Source: Cryomorphaceae bacterium
GTDB lineage: Bacteria; Bacteroidota; Bacteroidia; Flavobacteriales_D; Crocinitomicaceae
Assembly: GCA_027483605.1 (NCBI GenBank)
Contig: JAIXUE010000047.1
Span: forward strand, 1 to 64,000
Length of the DNA stretch: 64,000 nt
Reading direction: 5' to 3'
Shown here: in pieces, positions 46,794 through 57,497 of the stretch
How the letters are laid out: every line of letters starts with the position of its first letter
Position numbering within the stretch: position 1 is the first letter of the stretch
Notes under the pieces: generated by a model
Databases searched by the model: none
The model's input: the letters and a program-made list of their open reading frames with translations, nothing else
What the model was told of the DNA's origin: nothing
Program-made: the position numbers and the translations under genes

Positions 46794-47688
46794 CCCTATT
46801 GATCGTGATTTATTGCGTCAAGAATTAACAAGTGAACGTTTTTTGCGTACGACACGCAAAGGCGGTAATGAAATATACCGCGTCAATGCCGAAAATGCGC
46901 CTGCTGTTCTACAAGAAATTGGTCGCTTGCGCGAAGTTACGTTTAGAGCTGCTGGTGGCGGAACCGGTGAAGCACTAGACCTAGATGCGCATGATTTTGG
47001 CCCCTATGCATATGACCAGCTCATTGTTTGGTCTGTAGAAGACCAAGAGATTATTGGTGGCTATCGCTATAAAATCTGCGCTGATGCCATGGATGAAAAT
47101 GCGGATTTTCACTTGTCTACCACCCACTATTTTGAATTCAGTGAACTATTCAAAAGCAATATTTTACCCTACACCATAGAGCTAGGCAGAAGCTGGGTAC
47201 AGCCAAATTATCAGCCGAATGTAAATCCAAAGAAAGGCTTGTTTGCCTTAGACAACATCTGGGATGGCCTTGGTGCACTCATCCGCTTTTATCCTCAAAT
47301 GAAATATTTCTTTGGAAAAGTCACGATGTATCCGGACTACAACCGCGAAAGCCGTGATTTTTTACTGCAGTTTTTGCATTACTTCTTTCCAGATAACAAT
47401 CAGTTATTGCGCGCTTTTCACCCTCTTGATTTCAGGAGTGGCGCGAACTACTTGACTCAAATTGAAGGATTAGCGTTCAAGGATGCCTTTAAGGTCCTCA
47501 ATCAGTTTGTGCGCGATCGCGATACTTTCATACCGCCGCTCATGAATATCTACATGAACCTATCGCCCACCATGCGCACTTTTGATACAGCTGTCAATGC
47601 AGACTTCGGCGCGGTAGAAGAAACCGCTATTCTGGTAACAATTGACGATATCTACTTAGAGAAGAAAGAAAGACACCTCGACTTTTAA
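46777..47688 (+). CDS. GNAT-fold N-acyltransferase (OlsB/GlsB-like candidate)
   Basis: LREVTFRAAGGGTGEALDLDAHDFGPYAYDQLIVW; IELGRSWVQPNYQP; overlaps the upstream acyltransferase by 17 bp. Confidence 0.82.
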   Translation: MKQLIDPIDRDLLRQELTSERFLRTTRKGGNEIYRVNAENAPAVLQEIGRLREVTFRAAGGGTGEALDLDAHDFGPYAYDQLIVWSVEDQEIIGGYRYKICADAMDENADFHLSTTHYFEFSELFKSNILPYTIELGRSWVQPNYQPNVNPKKGLFALDNIWDGLGALIRFYPQMKYFFGKVTMYPDYNRESRDFLLQFLHYFFPDNNQLLRAFHPLDFRSGANYLTQIEGLAFKDAFKVLNQFVRDRDTFIPPLMNIYMNLSPTMRTFDTAVNADFGAVEETAILVTIDDIYLEKKERHLDF

Positions 47689-47700
47689 ACCCGATATTGT

Positions 47701-48231
47701 TTAGAGCCAATCGAGGTCAATACGGCCTATCTTTTTCTTGATTTTTGCTCTAATGCGCGAGATCAGCACATCAACATGTTGTATGGCCAAGCGCTGCTCT
47801 ATTTCTTTGGAACTGCGCTTGTATTCATATTTCATTTTTAAGATCAAGGCTTCTTTTTTATCGACACAGCCCAGTGCCTCAAGATAGAGTGCTTGTAATG
47901 CAAATTCTCGCTGTGGCGCAAGTTCAGGTGCCACCAAAACATGCTTCACGGTAGTTTGCTGCCAAACACTGTTTTTTTGAGCCTGATCTTTGCGCAATTG
48001 TGAAATACAGAAATGCACCAAAACCTTGCGCAACCAAGCCCTTGAATCGAAATAATGGTGATTTACCTGTTGCTGCTTGGCTAGCAGACCGTAAAGATGC
48101 AAGGAAAAATCTTGTAAAACATCTTGCTGCTGAGCGCCATCAAAATAGCGTGCGATAATTTGCTTGAAAAACCGCTGCTCAGTCGCATAGAGGCTTTCAA
48201 ATTGCTGGTGGAGGATACTTGTAGGCTTCAT
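47701..48231 (-). CDS. RNA polymerase sigma factor-like protein (sigma-70/ECF)
   Basis: DVLQDFSLHLYGLL..YFDSRAWLRKVLVHFCISQLRKDQA; region 4-like KKEALILKMKYEYKRSSKEIEQRL. Confidence 0.75.
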   Translation of the reverse strand: MKPTSILHQQFESLYATEQRFFKQIIARYFDGAQQQDVLQDFSLHLYGLLAKQQQVNHHYFDSRAWLRKVLVHFCISQLRKDQAQKNSVWQQTTVKHVLVAPELAPQREFALQALYLEALGCVDKKEALILKMKYEYKRSSKEIEQRLAIQHVDVLISRIRAKIKKKIGRIDLDWL

Positions 48232-48324
48232 GGTTTGCCGACATACAATTATTGTTCCAAAGTAGCGAACGCAATTTTTTGTTGTATTTTCACAATCTGA
48301 TTAGAGGTTATGCGTTTACAGCTT

Positions 48325-49362
48325 ATGAAATTAATTGGCTTTCTTTTTTTGGGCTTCGTCTGCAGTGCTCAAGCGCAATATAGCTGGGGTACGCATGCAT
48401 TTACCTATCTGAACCAACTCAACAACGCTAAGAATGCGGGAGTTGGCGGTAGATTGTACGCACTCCAAGACAAAGAGGTGGGCCTCAGCTTAGATCAGCC
48501 TGCGTTGCTAGATGCAAAGCTCAACAATCAATTTCACACCTCCGTTGGTATTTTGCCCAGTGGTGTACATTATGGTGCGCTTGTTACAGCAGTCAAGACC
48601 AAATGGGGCGTCTTTGCACCCTATTTACGCTATATGAACTACGGCTCTTTTAATCAGACCAACACAGAAGGACAAATCACAGGCACATTTAACGCTTTAG
48701 ACTACAATATCGGCACGAGCTATGCCTACACGCCCAATCCATATTTTAGAATAGGCGCTCAATTTAACATCCTTGGCTCACATTTAGAAAGGTTCAGCGC
48801 TTACGGATTTTCCACACACTTTTCTGCTCTTTTGGTACATCCTAATCAACAATTTGTAGCTGCAGTGGGCCTGAGAAATGCAGGCTTTATATTTAAAGAT
48901 TACACTCCTCAAGCAAATTCTGTACTGCCTTTAGATGTTTATGCAGCCGTGAGCTACCGCCTTGCGCATGCGCCTTTTCGTTTTCATTTGGTGGGGCATT
49001 CACTCAATCAGCCTCAGAACATTTGGCTTGACCCAAATGCTACCGCCACTTTAGACCCACTCACTGGCGATACCATCCCGGTATATACCCCCAACCTTGG
49101 TGAAAAGATTGCCAATCACTTGCATTTTCAGCTAGAACTCATCCCTAAAGGCGCCATCCAAATTCGGATGGGTTTTGACTACAACCGTCGTCAACAACTC
49201 AAACTTGATGATTTTCCTGGTTTGGCCGGTTTCTCTTTTGGAACACGTTTACATATCAAGCGCTTTGATCTAGACTATGCCATTCAATTTTACTCAAAAG
49301 CTGGCAGTATTCAAACCCTTGGGATCAGTACCGATTTGGCGCGCCTGAAAAGAAAAATCTAA
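48325..49362 (+). CDS. porQ: Type IX secretion system protein PorQ
   Basis: AQYSWGTHAFTYLNQLNNAKNAGVGGRLYALQDKEVGLSLDQPALLDAKLNNQFHTSVGILPSGVHYG. Confidence 0.85.
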   Translation: MKLIGFLFLGFVCSAQAQYSWGTHAFTYLNQLNNAKNAGVGGRLYALQDKEVGLSLDQPALLDAKLNNQFHTSVGILPSGVHYGALVTAVKTKWGVFAPYLRYMNYGSFNQTNTEGQITGTFNALDYNIGTSYAYTPNPYFRIGAQFNILGSHLERFSAYGFSTHFSALLVHPNQQFVAAVGLRNAGFIFKDYTPQANSVLPLDVYAAVSYRLAHAPFRFHLVGHSLNQPQNIWLDPNATATLDPLTGDTIPVYTPNLGEKIANHLHFQLELIPKGAIQIRMGFDYNRRQQLKLDDFPGLAGFSFGTRLHIKRFDLDYAIQFYSKAGSIQTLGISTDLARLKRKI

Positions 49363-50066
49363 AGCTTTCTATCGTGAAATACCCCAGCTAATTGCAGGTA
49401 ATCTGCATGGTAACGACCTTCTAAATCTCGTATGAAATAATCAGCTTTTGTGGATTTTCGTATGTTTTTCTCAAAACACACAACCCAACGCTTGTCCAGT
49501 TTTCGTGGATTTGCATGAAAATGAATTTCTTGTGTACACTTCCAACCCATTGATTGAAGATATAATTGTGTCTCTTGAGCAAGTTTTGGCGGCAAAACAA
49601 GCCAAATCTGTCCTGCGTCATTACAGCGCAAACACATATCTTGAAGTAAGTTAAAAAATACTTGTCTACTGCAGTGTTTGGCTACTTGTGCAGTAGCCTC
49701 TTGTGCAGCAAAGCTGTCTAAAAAGTATGGTGGATTGGAAACAATAGCGTCGTATGTGTTGTCTTTTGGCAAGTCTTCTAATGCAGTCTGAACGGCGTTC
49801 AATTGCTGGGCAAATTTTGATTGTAAAAAATTGAATTGCGCATCGGTGAAAGCCCCTAAATCGGGATCTATGCCTGTGATTTGAGCATTTTCATAGCGTG
49901 AAGCCAACAACAATGCAATGACTCCTGAACCAGTCCCGACATCTAAGACCTTTAGTGTGGTTGATGGGAGCTGGACGCTTGCACCCAATAAAATAGCGTC
50001 TGTACTGACCTTTAAAGGACTATTTTCTTGACGAACTCTAAAATCTTTAAAGGCAAATACTGCCAT
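49359..50066 (-). CDS. tRNA1(Val) (adenine(37)-N6)-methyltransferase TrmN6/YfiC-like
   Basis: FAFKDFRVRQENSPLKVSTDAILLGA; VLDVGTGSGVIALLLASR; VSNPPYF. Confidence 0.88.
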   Translation of the reverse strand: MAVFAFKDFRVRQENSPLKVSTDAILLGASVQLPSTTLKVLDVGTGSGVIALLLASRYENAQITGIDPDLGAFTDAQFNFLQSKFAQQLNAVQTALEDLPKDNTYDAIVSNPPYFLDSFAAQEATAQVAKHCSRQVFFNLLQDMCLRCNDAGQIWLVLPPKLAQETQLYLQSMGWKCTQEIHFHANPRKLDKRWVVCFEKNIRKSTKADYFIRDLEGRYHADYLQLAGVFHDRKL

Positions 50067-51538
50067 TAATAAGCTTTGGCAAACACAACACGACCCACAG
50101 ATGGCTTGCCCGTAACCATACAAAAACCAGGCTCAGGCGCTTGATCAAAAGGAATGCAGCGAATGGTGGCTTTGGTCTCTTGCTTGACCCGTTCTTCTGT
50201 TTCTGGCGTACCATCCCAGTGAGCTAAGAAAAATCCGCCTTTTTCGATATCAATTTTAAATTGATCGTAAGTGTCTATGGTATGGGTATTGGCCGCACGG
50301 AAATCTTTGGCGCGTTGCAAAAGATTTTGTTGAATGTCTTGAAGGAGCGCTTGGATAGCAACTGCTAAATTAGCAAAATCAAGGGTTTCTTTGGATTTGG
50401 TGTCGCGGCGTGCTACTTCTATCTTGCCGTTCTCGAGGTCGCGTGGGCCCATGGCCAAACGTACAGGAACACCTTTGGTTTCATATTCTGCGAACTTCCA
50501 GCCCGGACGGCGGTTGTCGTCGTTATCGTATTTGAAGCGAATGCCTTTGGCCTTGAATTCTTGGGCCAAGAGCTGGAATTTGGCATCGATTTGCGCGAGT
50601 TCGTCTTCGGTACGGTAAATAGGCACGCCTACTACTTGAATAGGCGCCAATGCAGGCGGAACCACAAGCCCTTCGTCATCGGAATGCGTCATGATGAGTG
50701 CGCCCATCAGGCGTGTTGAAACACCCCACGAGGTGGCCCAAACGTAATCTAGCTTACCTTCTTTGTCGGCAAATTTGACCTCAAATGCTTTGGCAAAATT
50801 TTGACCTAGAAAATGACTTGTCCCGGCTTGTAAAGCCTTACCGTCTTGCATCAGTGCTTCGATACATAGGGTGTCTTCGGCACCGGCAAAACGCTCGCTT
50901 GCTGTTTTGCGACCTTTGAGTACTGGCATGGCCATGTAGTTTTCGGCGAATTCAGCATAGACATCTAACATTTGTTCGGCTTCGGCAATGGCTTCAGTTT
51001 TGGTAGCATGGGCCGTGTGTCCTTCTTGCCACAAGAATTCTGCGGTGCGCAAAAACAAACGCGTGCGCATCTCCCAACGCACAACATTCGCCCATTGGTT
51101 GATCAAAATAGGGAGGTCGCGGTAAGACTGTATCCAGTTCTTGTAAGAATTCCAGATGATGGTTTCTGAGGTGGGACGAACAATGAGTTCTTCTTGTAAT
51201 TTGGCATCTGGATCAACGATCACGCCACTGCCATCTTCGGCATTTTTGAGGCGATAGTGCGTAACCACAGCACATTCTTTGGCAAAACCATCAACATGAG
51301 CTGCCTCTTTACTCAGATAGCTCTTGGGTATGAAAAGCGGAAAATAAGCATTGGAATGCCCTGTTTCTTTGAACTTGGCATCGAGGACATCGCGCATGTT
51401 TTCCCAAATGGCATAGCCATAAGGTTTGATAACCATACAGCCGCGCACATCGGAGTGCTCAGCGAGGTCTGCTTTGTACACGAGGTCGTTGTACCAGGTT
51501 GCGTAATCTTCTTGACGAGTGACTTTTTTTTCGGCCAT
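50066..51538 (-). CDS. proS: Prolyl-tRNA synthetase
   Basis: [93 protein letters not shown]. Confidence 0.96.
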   Translation of the reverse strand: MAEKKVTRQEDYATWYNDLVYKADLAEHSDVRGCMVIKPYGYAIWENMRDVLDAKFKETGHSNAYFPLFIPKSYLSKEAAHVDGFAKECAVVTHYRLKNAEDGSGVIVDPDAKLQEELIVRPTSETIIWNSYKNWIQSYRDLPILINQWANVVRWEMRTRLFLRTAEFLWQEGHTAHATKTEAIAEAEQMLDVYAEFAENYMAMPVLKGRKTASERFAGAEDTLCIEALMQDGKALQAGTSHFLGQNFAKAFEVKFADKEGKLDYVWATSWGVSTRLMGALIMTHSDDEGLVVPPALAPIQVVGVPIYRTEDELAQIDAKFQLLAQEFKAKGIRFKYDNDDNRRPGWKFAEYETKGVPVRLAMGPRDLENGKIEVARRDTKSKETLDFANLAVAIQALLQDIQQNLLQRAKDFRAANTHTIDTYDQFKIDIEKGGFFLAHWDGTPETEERVKQETKATIRCIPFDQAPEPGFCMVTGKPSVGRVVFAKAY

Positions 51539-51574
51539 AGGATGCTTGCTTTGAAAGCGCAAAGATAAGCAATT

Positions 51575-53416
51575 CTATGGTAAGCGGGGCTTGATGGTTT
51601 GCTTACTACAGCGGTTTTGCAACAGACTGTTCATATAAAACTGATACAATGCGCTCATTCTTTGGCTCACATCGGCTTGTTCCTTTGTGTAATTACGCTG
51701 TACACTTGGTGTCCAGGCGATTGGCAGCAAATTGGTGCCATTGTAAATAAAAGAAATCAAGTTGCCGTTATCGTAAACCATTTTTTGACTTTGCACGTGC
51801 TCAAAACAAGAGGACCCCAATTGAAAAGGCGCCTTATCTAAACCCAACAGATCGAGTAAAGTTGGCATGATATCAATTTGCTGAAAAACAACCCCCTTTG
51901 CCGGTTTTGGCAATGCAAGCGATGGATGATAAAATGCTATCGGAATGCGGTAACGCCAATCTAGCGTTTGATATTGGCGCTGTCGGGTTGGTCCTACATG
52001 ATCTGCCGTAATCACAAATAAAGTGTTTTGAAACCAAGCTTCCTTTTGATAGCGCTTGAAAAAATGACGCAGCGCATCGTCTGTGTAGGCAATAGTTTTA
52101 CATAAGGGTTCTGGACCTTTTTTATACTTGTTCTGATAAGCAACAGGTAGTTTGTAGGGGTGGTGAGAACTCAGTGTAAAGATACTACTGAAAAATGGTT
52201 GCTTGACCCGACCAAGCTCCTGGCCAAAATAGTGCAGCATATGGTGGTCCCAGACACCCCAATTGCCATCAAAATGCGCCTGATTGGGATAAGACTCTAA
52301 GCCCTTATAGGTGTCAATGCCAATGGCGCGGGTGAAACTCTTGAAACTCATAGAACCCTCCTTTGCGCCGTGGTAAAACGATGTTTGATAACCTTTTTCT
52401 TTGAGTATCTGCGGCAAGCTGTTGAGCTGATTGCTACAGTATGGTGAAAGAATATAAGATTCTGGAAGCCAAGAAGGCATGCCTGCCAAAATAGCTGGAA
52501 CAGCATCCATGGAAGTACGACCGTTGGCAATGGCGTAATCAAAAAACAAGCCTTTTTGGACCAAAGAATCGAGAAAAGGGCTATGAGACTGCGGGCTATT
52601 TGGCCCCGCATAATTGGTTCCAAAACTTTCTAAAATCAAAACAACAACATTGGTGTTTGGAGCTAAAGTAGCGTGCGCTTGCTTGTTTTTGGGCGGCAAG
52701 AGCTTTTTCATTGCCTGATTTGAATGAATCGACAACAGATTGCTCGAACCTTCATCCGTAGTTTTGAGCACAGTAAAAGCGGTGTTTAAAACAATTGGGG
52801 CGTGTTCAAGACTGCTCAAGGCCGTTGCATCTACAATGCCAATTGGACGCAGCTGCACTCCTCCTCTACTAAGTACAATAACAATCAGCAACAAAATGAG
52901 ATAACGCAAGCCACCTTTTTTGGATTGTCTATCAGAATAAAGTATTTGAAAAGGAGCAATTTGGCGCCAGAGCAAATAAATCAATCCCGTAAAAACGAGG
53001 GGCAACCACCAAAACTCGAGCAAAAATTCTCCGGCTAAAGAACTGGTTTCTGTACCGGACAGCAAGTGCAAAAAATAACTGAAGCCAGAACGTTTTTGGG
53101 TGTAAGAAAAATAGGCGATGTCCCAACTATTGAGCACTAACAAAAGCAAGCCAATCAAGAACAAGTAAATTTTAATCAAAACTTGAAGGACCTTTTTACT
53201 CTTACTTCCCAATTTGGAGCTCAGTGGATTGAGCAGAACAAACAAGGGTAAACTGAGTAGCGCCAGCGTTACTGCGTCAAAATAACAGCCAATAAAAAAA
53301 TGCTGCAAATAGATGTGCTTAAAGAACGCTGCATTTTGCAGCGCAAAAGCAACACGTAAAATACTCATGCTTAGCAATAAAGCAAGAAAAAACTTAAAGA
53401 TTGGCTTGACTATCAA
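51575..53416 (-). CDS. LTA synthase-type sulfatase/phosphoglycerol transferase family membrane protein
   Basis: N-terminal TM segments; VVVLILESFGTNYAGPNSPQSHSPFLDSL, ANGRTSMDAVPAILAGMP, LFVITADHVGP. Confidence 0.85.
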   Translation of the reverse strand: MIVKPIFKFFLALLLSMSILRVAFALQNAAFFKHIYLQHFFIGCYFDAVTLALLSLPLFVLLNPLSSKLGSKSKKVLQVLIKIYLFLIGLLLLVLNSWDIAYFSYTQKRSGFSYFLHLLSGTETSSLAGEFLLEFWWLPLVFTGLIYLLWRQIAPFQILYSDRQSKKGGLRYLILLLIVIVLSRGGVQLRPIGIVDATALSSLEHAPIVLNTAFTVLKTTDEGSSNLLSIHSNQAMKKLLPPKNKQAHATLAPNTNVVVLILESFGTNYAGPNSPQSHSPFLDSLVQKGLFFDYAIANGRTSMDAVPAILAGMPSWLPESYILSPYCSNQLNSLPQILKEKGYQTSFYHGAKEGSMSFKSFTRAIGIDTYKGLESYPNQAHFDGNWGVWDHHMLHYFGQELGRVKQPFFSSIFTLSSHHPYKLPVAYQNKYKKGPEPLCKTIAYTDDALRHFFKRYQKEAWFQNTLFVITADHVGPTRQRQYQTLDWRYRIPIAFYHPSLALPKPAKGVVFQQIDIMPTLLDLLGLDKAPFQLGSSCFEHVQSQKMVYDNGNLISFIYNGTNLLPIAWTPSVQRNYTKEQADVSQRMSALYQFYMNSLLQNRCSKQTIKPRLP

Positions 53417-53421
53417 TTGTT

Positions 53422-55416
53422 TTAGTATGCCAAAAGTTTGTCAATTGTAGCAAGCAATCTGCTGCTCGCTAAGAATTGCTGTTCAAGATCAGCGGCAAAA
53501 GGAACAGGCGTATCTAAAGAGGCTACTCGCAATACAGGTGCGTCGAGCTGCTCAAAACAGTGTTCGTTGACCAACGCAACTATTTCTCCACCAATACCCG
53601 CCGTTAGGGTGTCTTCGTGCAAGACCAATACGCGGCCTGTTTTGTTTGCTGCAGCCACAACTGCTTCTATATCTAGCGGAAGTAAGGTGCGTAAGTCGAG
53701 GATTTCAAAGGTGTTTGTTGGCCGCTGTGCCGCAGCATCTAGTGCCCAATGCACACCTAAACCGTAAGTAATGATGGTGAGGTCTTGCCCCTCTTGAACA
53801 ATGGCCCCTTTGCCGATTGGCGTATTGTAATACCCAGCAGGTACTTCACCTTTTAAACTTCTGTACAGGTATTTGTGCTCAAAATAGATTACGGGGTTCG
53901 GATCTTCAAATGCAGCGAGCAAAAGCCCTTTGGCATCATGCGGATTGGATGGGTATACTACTTTTAAGCCAGGTGTTTTGACAAACCAGGCTTCGTTGCT
54001 TTGCGAATGAAAAGGTCCAGCTGCAGTGCCGGCTCCAGTAGGCATGCGCACCACTACGTCCGCATTTTGACCCCAGCGCCAATGCAACTTTGCCAAGTTG
54101 TTGACGATTTGATTGAACCCTACGCTGACAAAATCAGCAAATTGCATTTCGACCATTGCTTTCATGCCTGAAATGCTCAAGCCTAAGCCAGCACCAATGA
54201 TTGCGGATTCACAGAGTGGTGTATTGCGCACGCGGTCTTTGCCAAAGGTTGTTACGAATCCCTCAGTGACCTTAAAGGCTCCACCATATTCGGCAATATC
54301 TTGCCCCATGAGCACTAACTCGGGATGCTGTTGCATTGCGACTCGCAAACCATCTTGAATGGCGTCAATAAAACGAACTTCTGTTGCGGATTCAGTTGGT
54401 GCTACAAGTTTAAAATGATGCGGTGCGTAGACGTCGTTGAGTTCTTCTGAGAGGTCGGGGATAATTTTTGGTGCGGCATTAGCTAAGTCAAACGCATGCT
54501 GAATCTCCTCTTTGAATTGGTGTTTGATGCTTTCAATGGCTTGCGCATCGAGTATACCTTCTTGAAGTAAATAGGTTTCGAAGTTGCTGACGGGATCTTT
54601 GGGCTCCCATTCTGCCTGCAAGCCTTCTGGATAATATTTAGTACCTGACGCCTCTTCGTGACCACGCATGCGAAAGGTCATGAGTTCTAAAATGAAGGGT
54701 CTTGGATTTTCTTGAATTTGGGCGCGAATTTGACGCACGGTTTCAATAACAGCTAAGATGTTGTTGCCATCTACTTGAATGGCATCCATTCCATAACCTA
54801 TTCCTTTATCGATAAATTGCTTGCAGCGAAATTGTTCCGAAGATGGTGTACTCAGGCCCCAACAGTTGTTTTCAATGGCAAAAATAACTGGCAGCTGCCA
54901 AACAGCCGCTACGTTGAGCGCCTCGTGAAAATCACCCTCTGACGCACCACCATCACCTGAGAAAACTAGCGTAACATCTTGATTTTTGCGCACTTTAGAA
55001 GCAAGTGCTATGCCATCGGCTATACCCAGCTGCGGACCAAGATGAGAGATCATGCCTACCAATTTGTGGTCTTGGGTGCCAAAATGAAAACTGCGGTCGC
55101 GGCCTTTGGTGTAGCCATCGGCTTTACCTTGAAACTGGGAAAACAAGCGCTGTAAAGGAATTTGACGAGTTGTGAAAACGCCTAAGTTGCGGTGCATAGG
55201 CAAAATGTACTCGTGCTCGGCCATTGCATAAGCACAGCCGACAGAAACAGCCTCTTGTCCCCAACCCGAAAACCACTTGGTGATTTTACCCTGTCGGAGT
55301 AAAATAAGCATCTTCTCCTCGATGAGTCGAGGCAATATCAAATGTTTGTAAATGGAGGTGAGTTCTTCGGTGGAGAAGGAATGTTGTTGGTAATTGATGG
55401 GGGCTTGATCTGGCAT
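53422..55416 (-). CDS. Fused alpha/beta E1 component of 2-oxoacid dehydrogenase
   Basis: Alpha: SGDGGASEGDFHEALNVAAVWQLPVIFAIENNCWGLSTP. Beta: VLMGQDIAEYGGAFKVTEGFVTTFGKDRVRNTPLCESAIIGAGLGLSISGMK. Confidence 0.93.
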   Translation of the reverse strand: MPDQAPINYQQHSFSTEELTSIYKHLILPRLIEEKMLILLRQGKITKWFSGWGQEAVSVGCAYAMAEHEYILPMHRNLGVFTTRQIPLQRLFSQFQGKADGYTKGRDRSFHFGTQDHKLVGMISHLGPQLGIADGIALASKVRKNQDVTLVFSGDGGASEGDFHEALNVAAVWQLPVIFAIENNCWGLSTPSSEQFRCKQFIDKGIGYGMDAIQVDGNNILAVIETVRQIRAQIQENPRPFILELMTFRMRGHEEASGTKYYPEGLQAEWEPKDPVSNFETYLLQEGILDAQAIESIKHQFKEEIQHAFDLANAAPKIIPDLSEELNDVYAPHHFKLVAPTESATEVRFIDAIQDGLRVAMQQHPELVLMGQDIAEYGGAFKVTEGFVTTFGKDRVRNTPLCESAIIGAGLGLSISGMKAMVEMQFADFVSVGFNQIVNNLAKLHWRWGQNADVVVRMPTGAGTAAGPFHSQSNEAWFVKTPGLKVVYPSNPHDAKGLLLAAFEDPNPVIYFEHKYLYRSLKGEVPAGYYNTPIGKGAIVQEGQDLTIITYGLGVHWALDAAAQRPTNTFEILDLRTLLPLDIEAVVAAANKTGRVLVLHEDTLTAGIGGEIVALVNEHCFEQLDAPVLRVASLDTPVPFAADLEQQFLASSRLLATIDKLLAY

Positions 55417-55419
55417 TGA

Positions 55420-55968
55420 TTATACTTTTAAACCGCGGACAACGCGTTCTTTGCGTTTGGTACGCTCTAGTTTTTTCTTCATTACTAATAGATGTGCTGC
55501 ACGAGGCGCTCCTCTTGTTAGGTCGACTTTATACTCATTGCCTCCGTAGCTGATGCGTGCACCACCTTGTGCGGTCCAATCTGCATCTAGGTAATAACGT
55601 CGGATACTTGCACCATCTGTTTTGGTCGCAAAAGGTATGGCACGCTGATCTCCGGTTTCAAAACGGACAAGAATTTGACCGGCATCGCCGAAGTTTTCAA
55701 AAATACAGCGTGTTCCGGCTGGAATAACGACCGATTCGGATTGCGAATTCGAACTTGAAACTAGCGCACCGTTTTGAGTGGTGAGCTCGCTTGATTGCTT
55801 ATTTACTTGATTGAGAATAATCGTGTGAGAGGTGTAAAATTGGACTTGACGGAGTTTTTCTTCGTTATCTAAACTGAATTCGTCGCGAATGGCTGTAGTG
55901 TACGGGATTTTAGTTCCACAAGATGCAGTGAGCGCCGCGAGCAGGATAAAGAGTGCGAATTGTTTCAT
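55420..55968 (-). CDS. Hypothetical lipoprotein (182 aa)
   Basis: MKQFALFILLAALTASCGTKIPYT lipobox. Confidence 0.65.
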   Translation of the reverse strand: MKQFALFILLAALTASCGTKIPYTTAIRDEFSLDNEEKLRQVQFYTSHTIILNQVNKQSSELTTQNGALVSSSNSQSESVVIPAGTRCIFENFGDAGQILVRFETGDQRAIPFATKTDGASIRRYYLDADWTAQGGARISYGGNEYKVDLTRGAPRAAHLLVMKKKLERTKRKERVVRGLKV

Positions 55969-56001
55969 AGTTGTTAAATTTGTTCAAAATTAATTAAAAA
56001 G

Positions 56002-56637
56002 ATGCGTGCTTTGACAAAACTACCAGGCTATCTTTTGGCGCTTTTTTGCTTGTATCATGTAGCCTGTACCAACGAGCAGCCTAAAAGGACCATTTCTCTA
56101 GATGAAATCAGAGCGCAATCGGCACCAAAAAAAGTCCAAAAGACAAAAAAAAGCCAAGCAGACACACTGCAGCGCCTGATCAATTTTTATACCAATGATT
56201 CTAGTCAATTGGCAATTGCGCGTATCTTTCTCGACAGCATCAATGAAACTCATTTTCTAGACCGGTTCACACCAATGATTCAACGCTTTCAATTGAAAGA
56301 CTCCAGTCAGCAACACTACGCATACCAACGTTGGATTTTCAAAGATTCAAGCAGCTGTACGGAAGCCTTTTACAACTGGCTGGACCAAGCGGGTAAAAAC
56401 AAATCAAGTGTTGGCCTCAAAACAGGTCAGATTTGGTCTTTGAACAATGCATTTTTCATGATTGGAAAAAAAGAAATCATCTCGCTTTCGAGTACCGAAC
56501 CTATTTCCTTTAAAAATTGGGTGAAATGGTACACCGGGACCCCTGATTTTCAAGGCTTTTGCTACATCTGTTATGCCAAACCGAAGAAAAAAACCATTTG
56601 GATGAACTATACGAACAACAAATTAATGACATTATGA
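56002..56637 (+). CDS. Hypothetical lipoprotein (211 aa)
   Basis: LFCLYHVACTNEQ lipobox-like N-terminus. Confidence 0.6.
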   Translation: MRALTKLPGYLLALFCLYHVACTNEQPKRTISLDEIRAQSAPKKVQKTKKSQADTLQRLINFYTNDSSQLAIARIFLDSINETHFLDRFTPMIQRFQLKDSSQQHYAYQRWIFKDSSSCTEAFYNWLDQAGKNKSSVGLKTGQIWSLNNAFFMIGKKEIISLSSTEPISFKNWVKWYTGTPDFQGFCYICYAKPKKKTIWMNYTNNKLMTL

Positions 56638-56963
56638 ATTTGGTCAATCGCGGATTTATCTTTGTCAAGGCAAAGCCGGCTTTTATTAAATGGGCTCAAC
56701 AAATTGACCCTGAATTACTGATCGATGAACAGGCTGAGGGAAGTGTTTACCTCATTGAAGAAGAATTTTGGGACGACGAACTCATTTTGAAAAATTATGC
56801 CAAAAAAATAGCCAGTCATGAATTCAGTTGCATCTCCGAAGACCAAGCGCAATGGTTAAAATGGAGCACCTTAGCAGACTTTGAAGCAATTTTTGAAATC
56901 GAAATAGGTTGTACGTGTATTGACTTAAGGGAGCAAGTGCTCACAAAAGAACCCTTTGAGTAA
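56634..56963 (+). CDS. Hypothetical acidic protein (109 aa), translationally coupled
   Basis: ATGA overlap with the upstream ORF; MNLVNRGFIFVKAKPAFIKWAQQIDPELL. Confidence 0.6.
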   Translation: MNLVNRGFIFVKAKPAFIKWAQQIDPELLIDEQAEGSVYLIEEEFWDDELILKNYAKKIASHEFSCISEDQAQWLKWSTLADFEAIFEIEIGCTCIDLREQVLTKEPFE

Positions 56964-56964
56964 A

Positions 56965-57414
56965 CTAGAGACGATCAATCAAATTAGAGTTGATGTAAGC
57001 TGGATCAAAAGTTACTTCTTGCCCCAACCAATCAGGCTTCTCAAAATACTGCTCTTCATCGGATAATTCGAGTTCTGCTACGAGCAAGCCTTCTAGCGCA
57101 CCATGAAATACATCGAGCTCCCAGGTGTCTGAACCATTTTGGATATAATAGCGTGTTTTGTGCAAGCAAGGAAGATTGGCCTCCTTGATGATATCATTGG
57201 CTTCGTCTTGCGGTATTTCATATTCAAACTCACTTCTTGTGAGACCTGTACCTAACTTTATTGTAAACAAAGCCATATTGTCTGTAACGCGAATGCGCAC
57301 TGAGCGGTCACTCCCTCTGAGCAAATAGGCTTGCTTTAACTCGCGCTGACCTATGCATTTTGCTTGTTTCCAAGACTCGTTGGCGACCAGAAACTTCCGT
57401 TCAATTTCTTTCAA
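56965..57414 (-). CDS. CYTH domain protein
   Basis: EIERKFLVANESWK (ExExK), KQAYLLRGSDRSVRIRV, TRYYIQNGSDTWELDVFHGALEGLLVAELEL. Confidence 0.9.
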   Translation of the reverse strand: MKEIERKFLVANESWKQAKCIGQRELKQAYLLRGSDRSVRIRVTDNMALFTIKLGTGLTRSEFEYEIPQDEANDIIKEANLPCLHKTRYYIQNGSDTWELDVFHGALEGLLVAELELSDEEQYFEKPDWLGQEVTFDPAYINSNLIDRL

Positions 57415-57497
57415 GATTCATTTTTTTGCATTATTTTTACCCCGCATGCAACTTCTAAGAGTTGTCTTGCGTCACTACACAAAACTAATCTTTCTAT

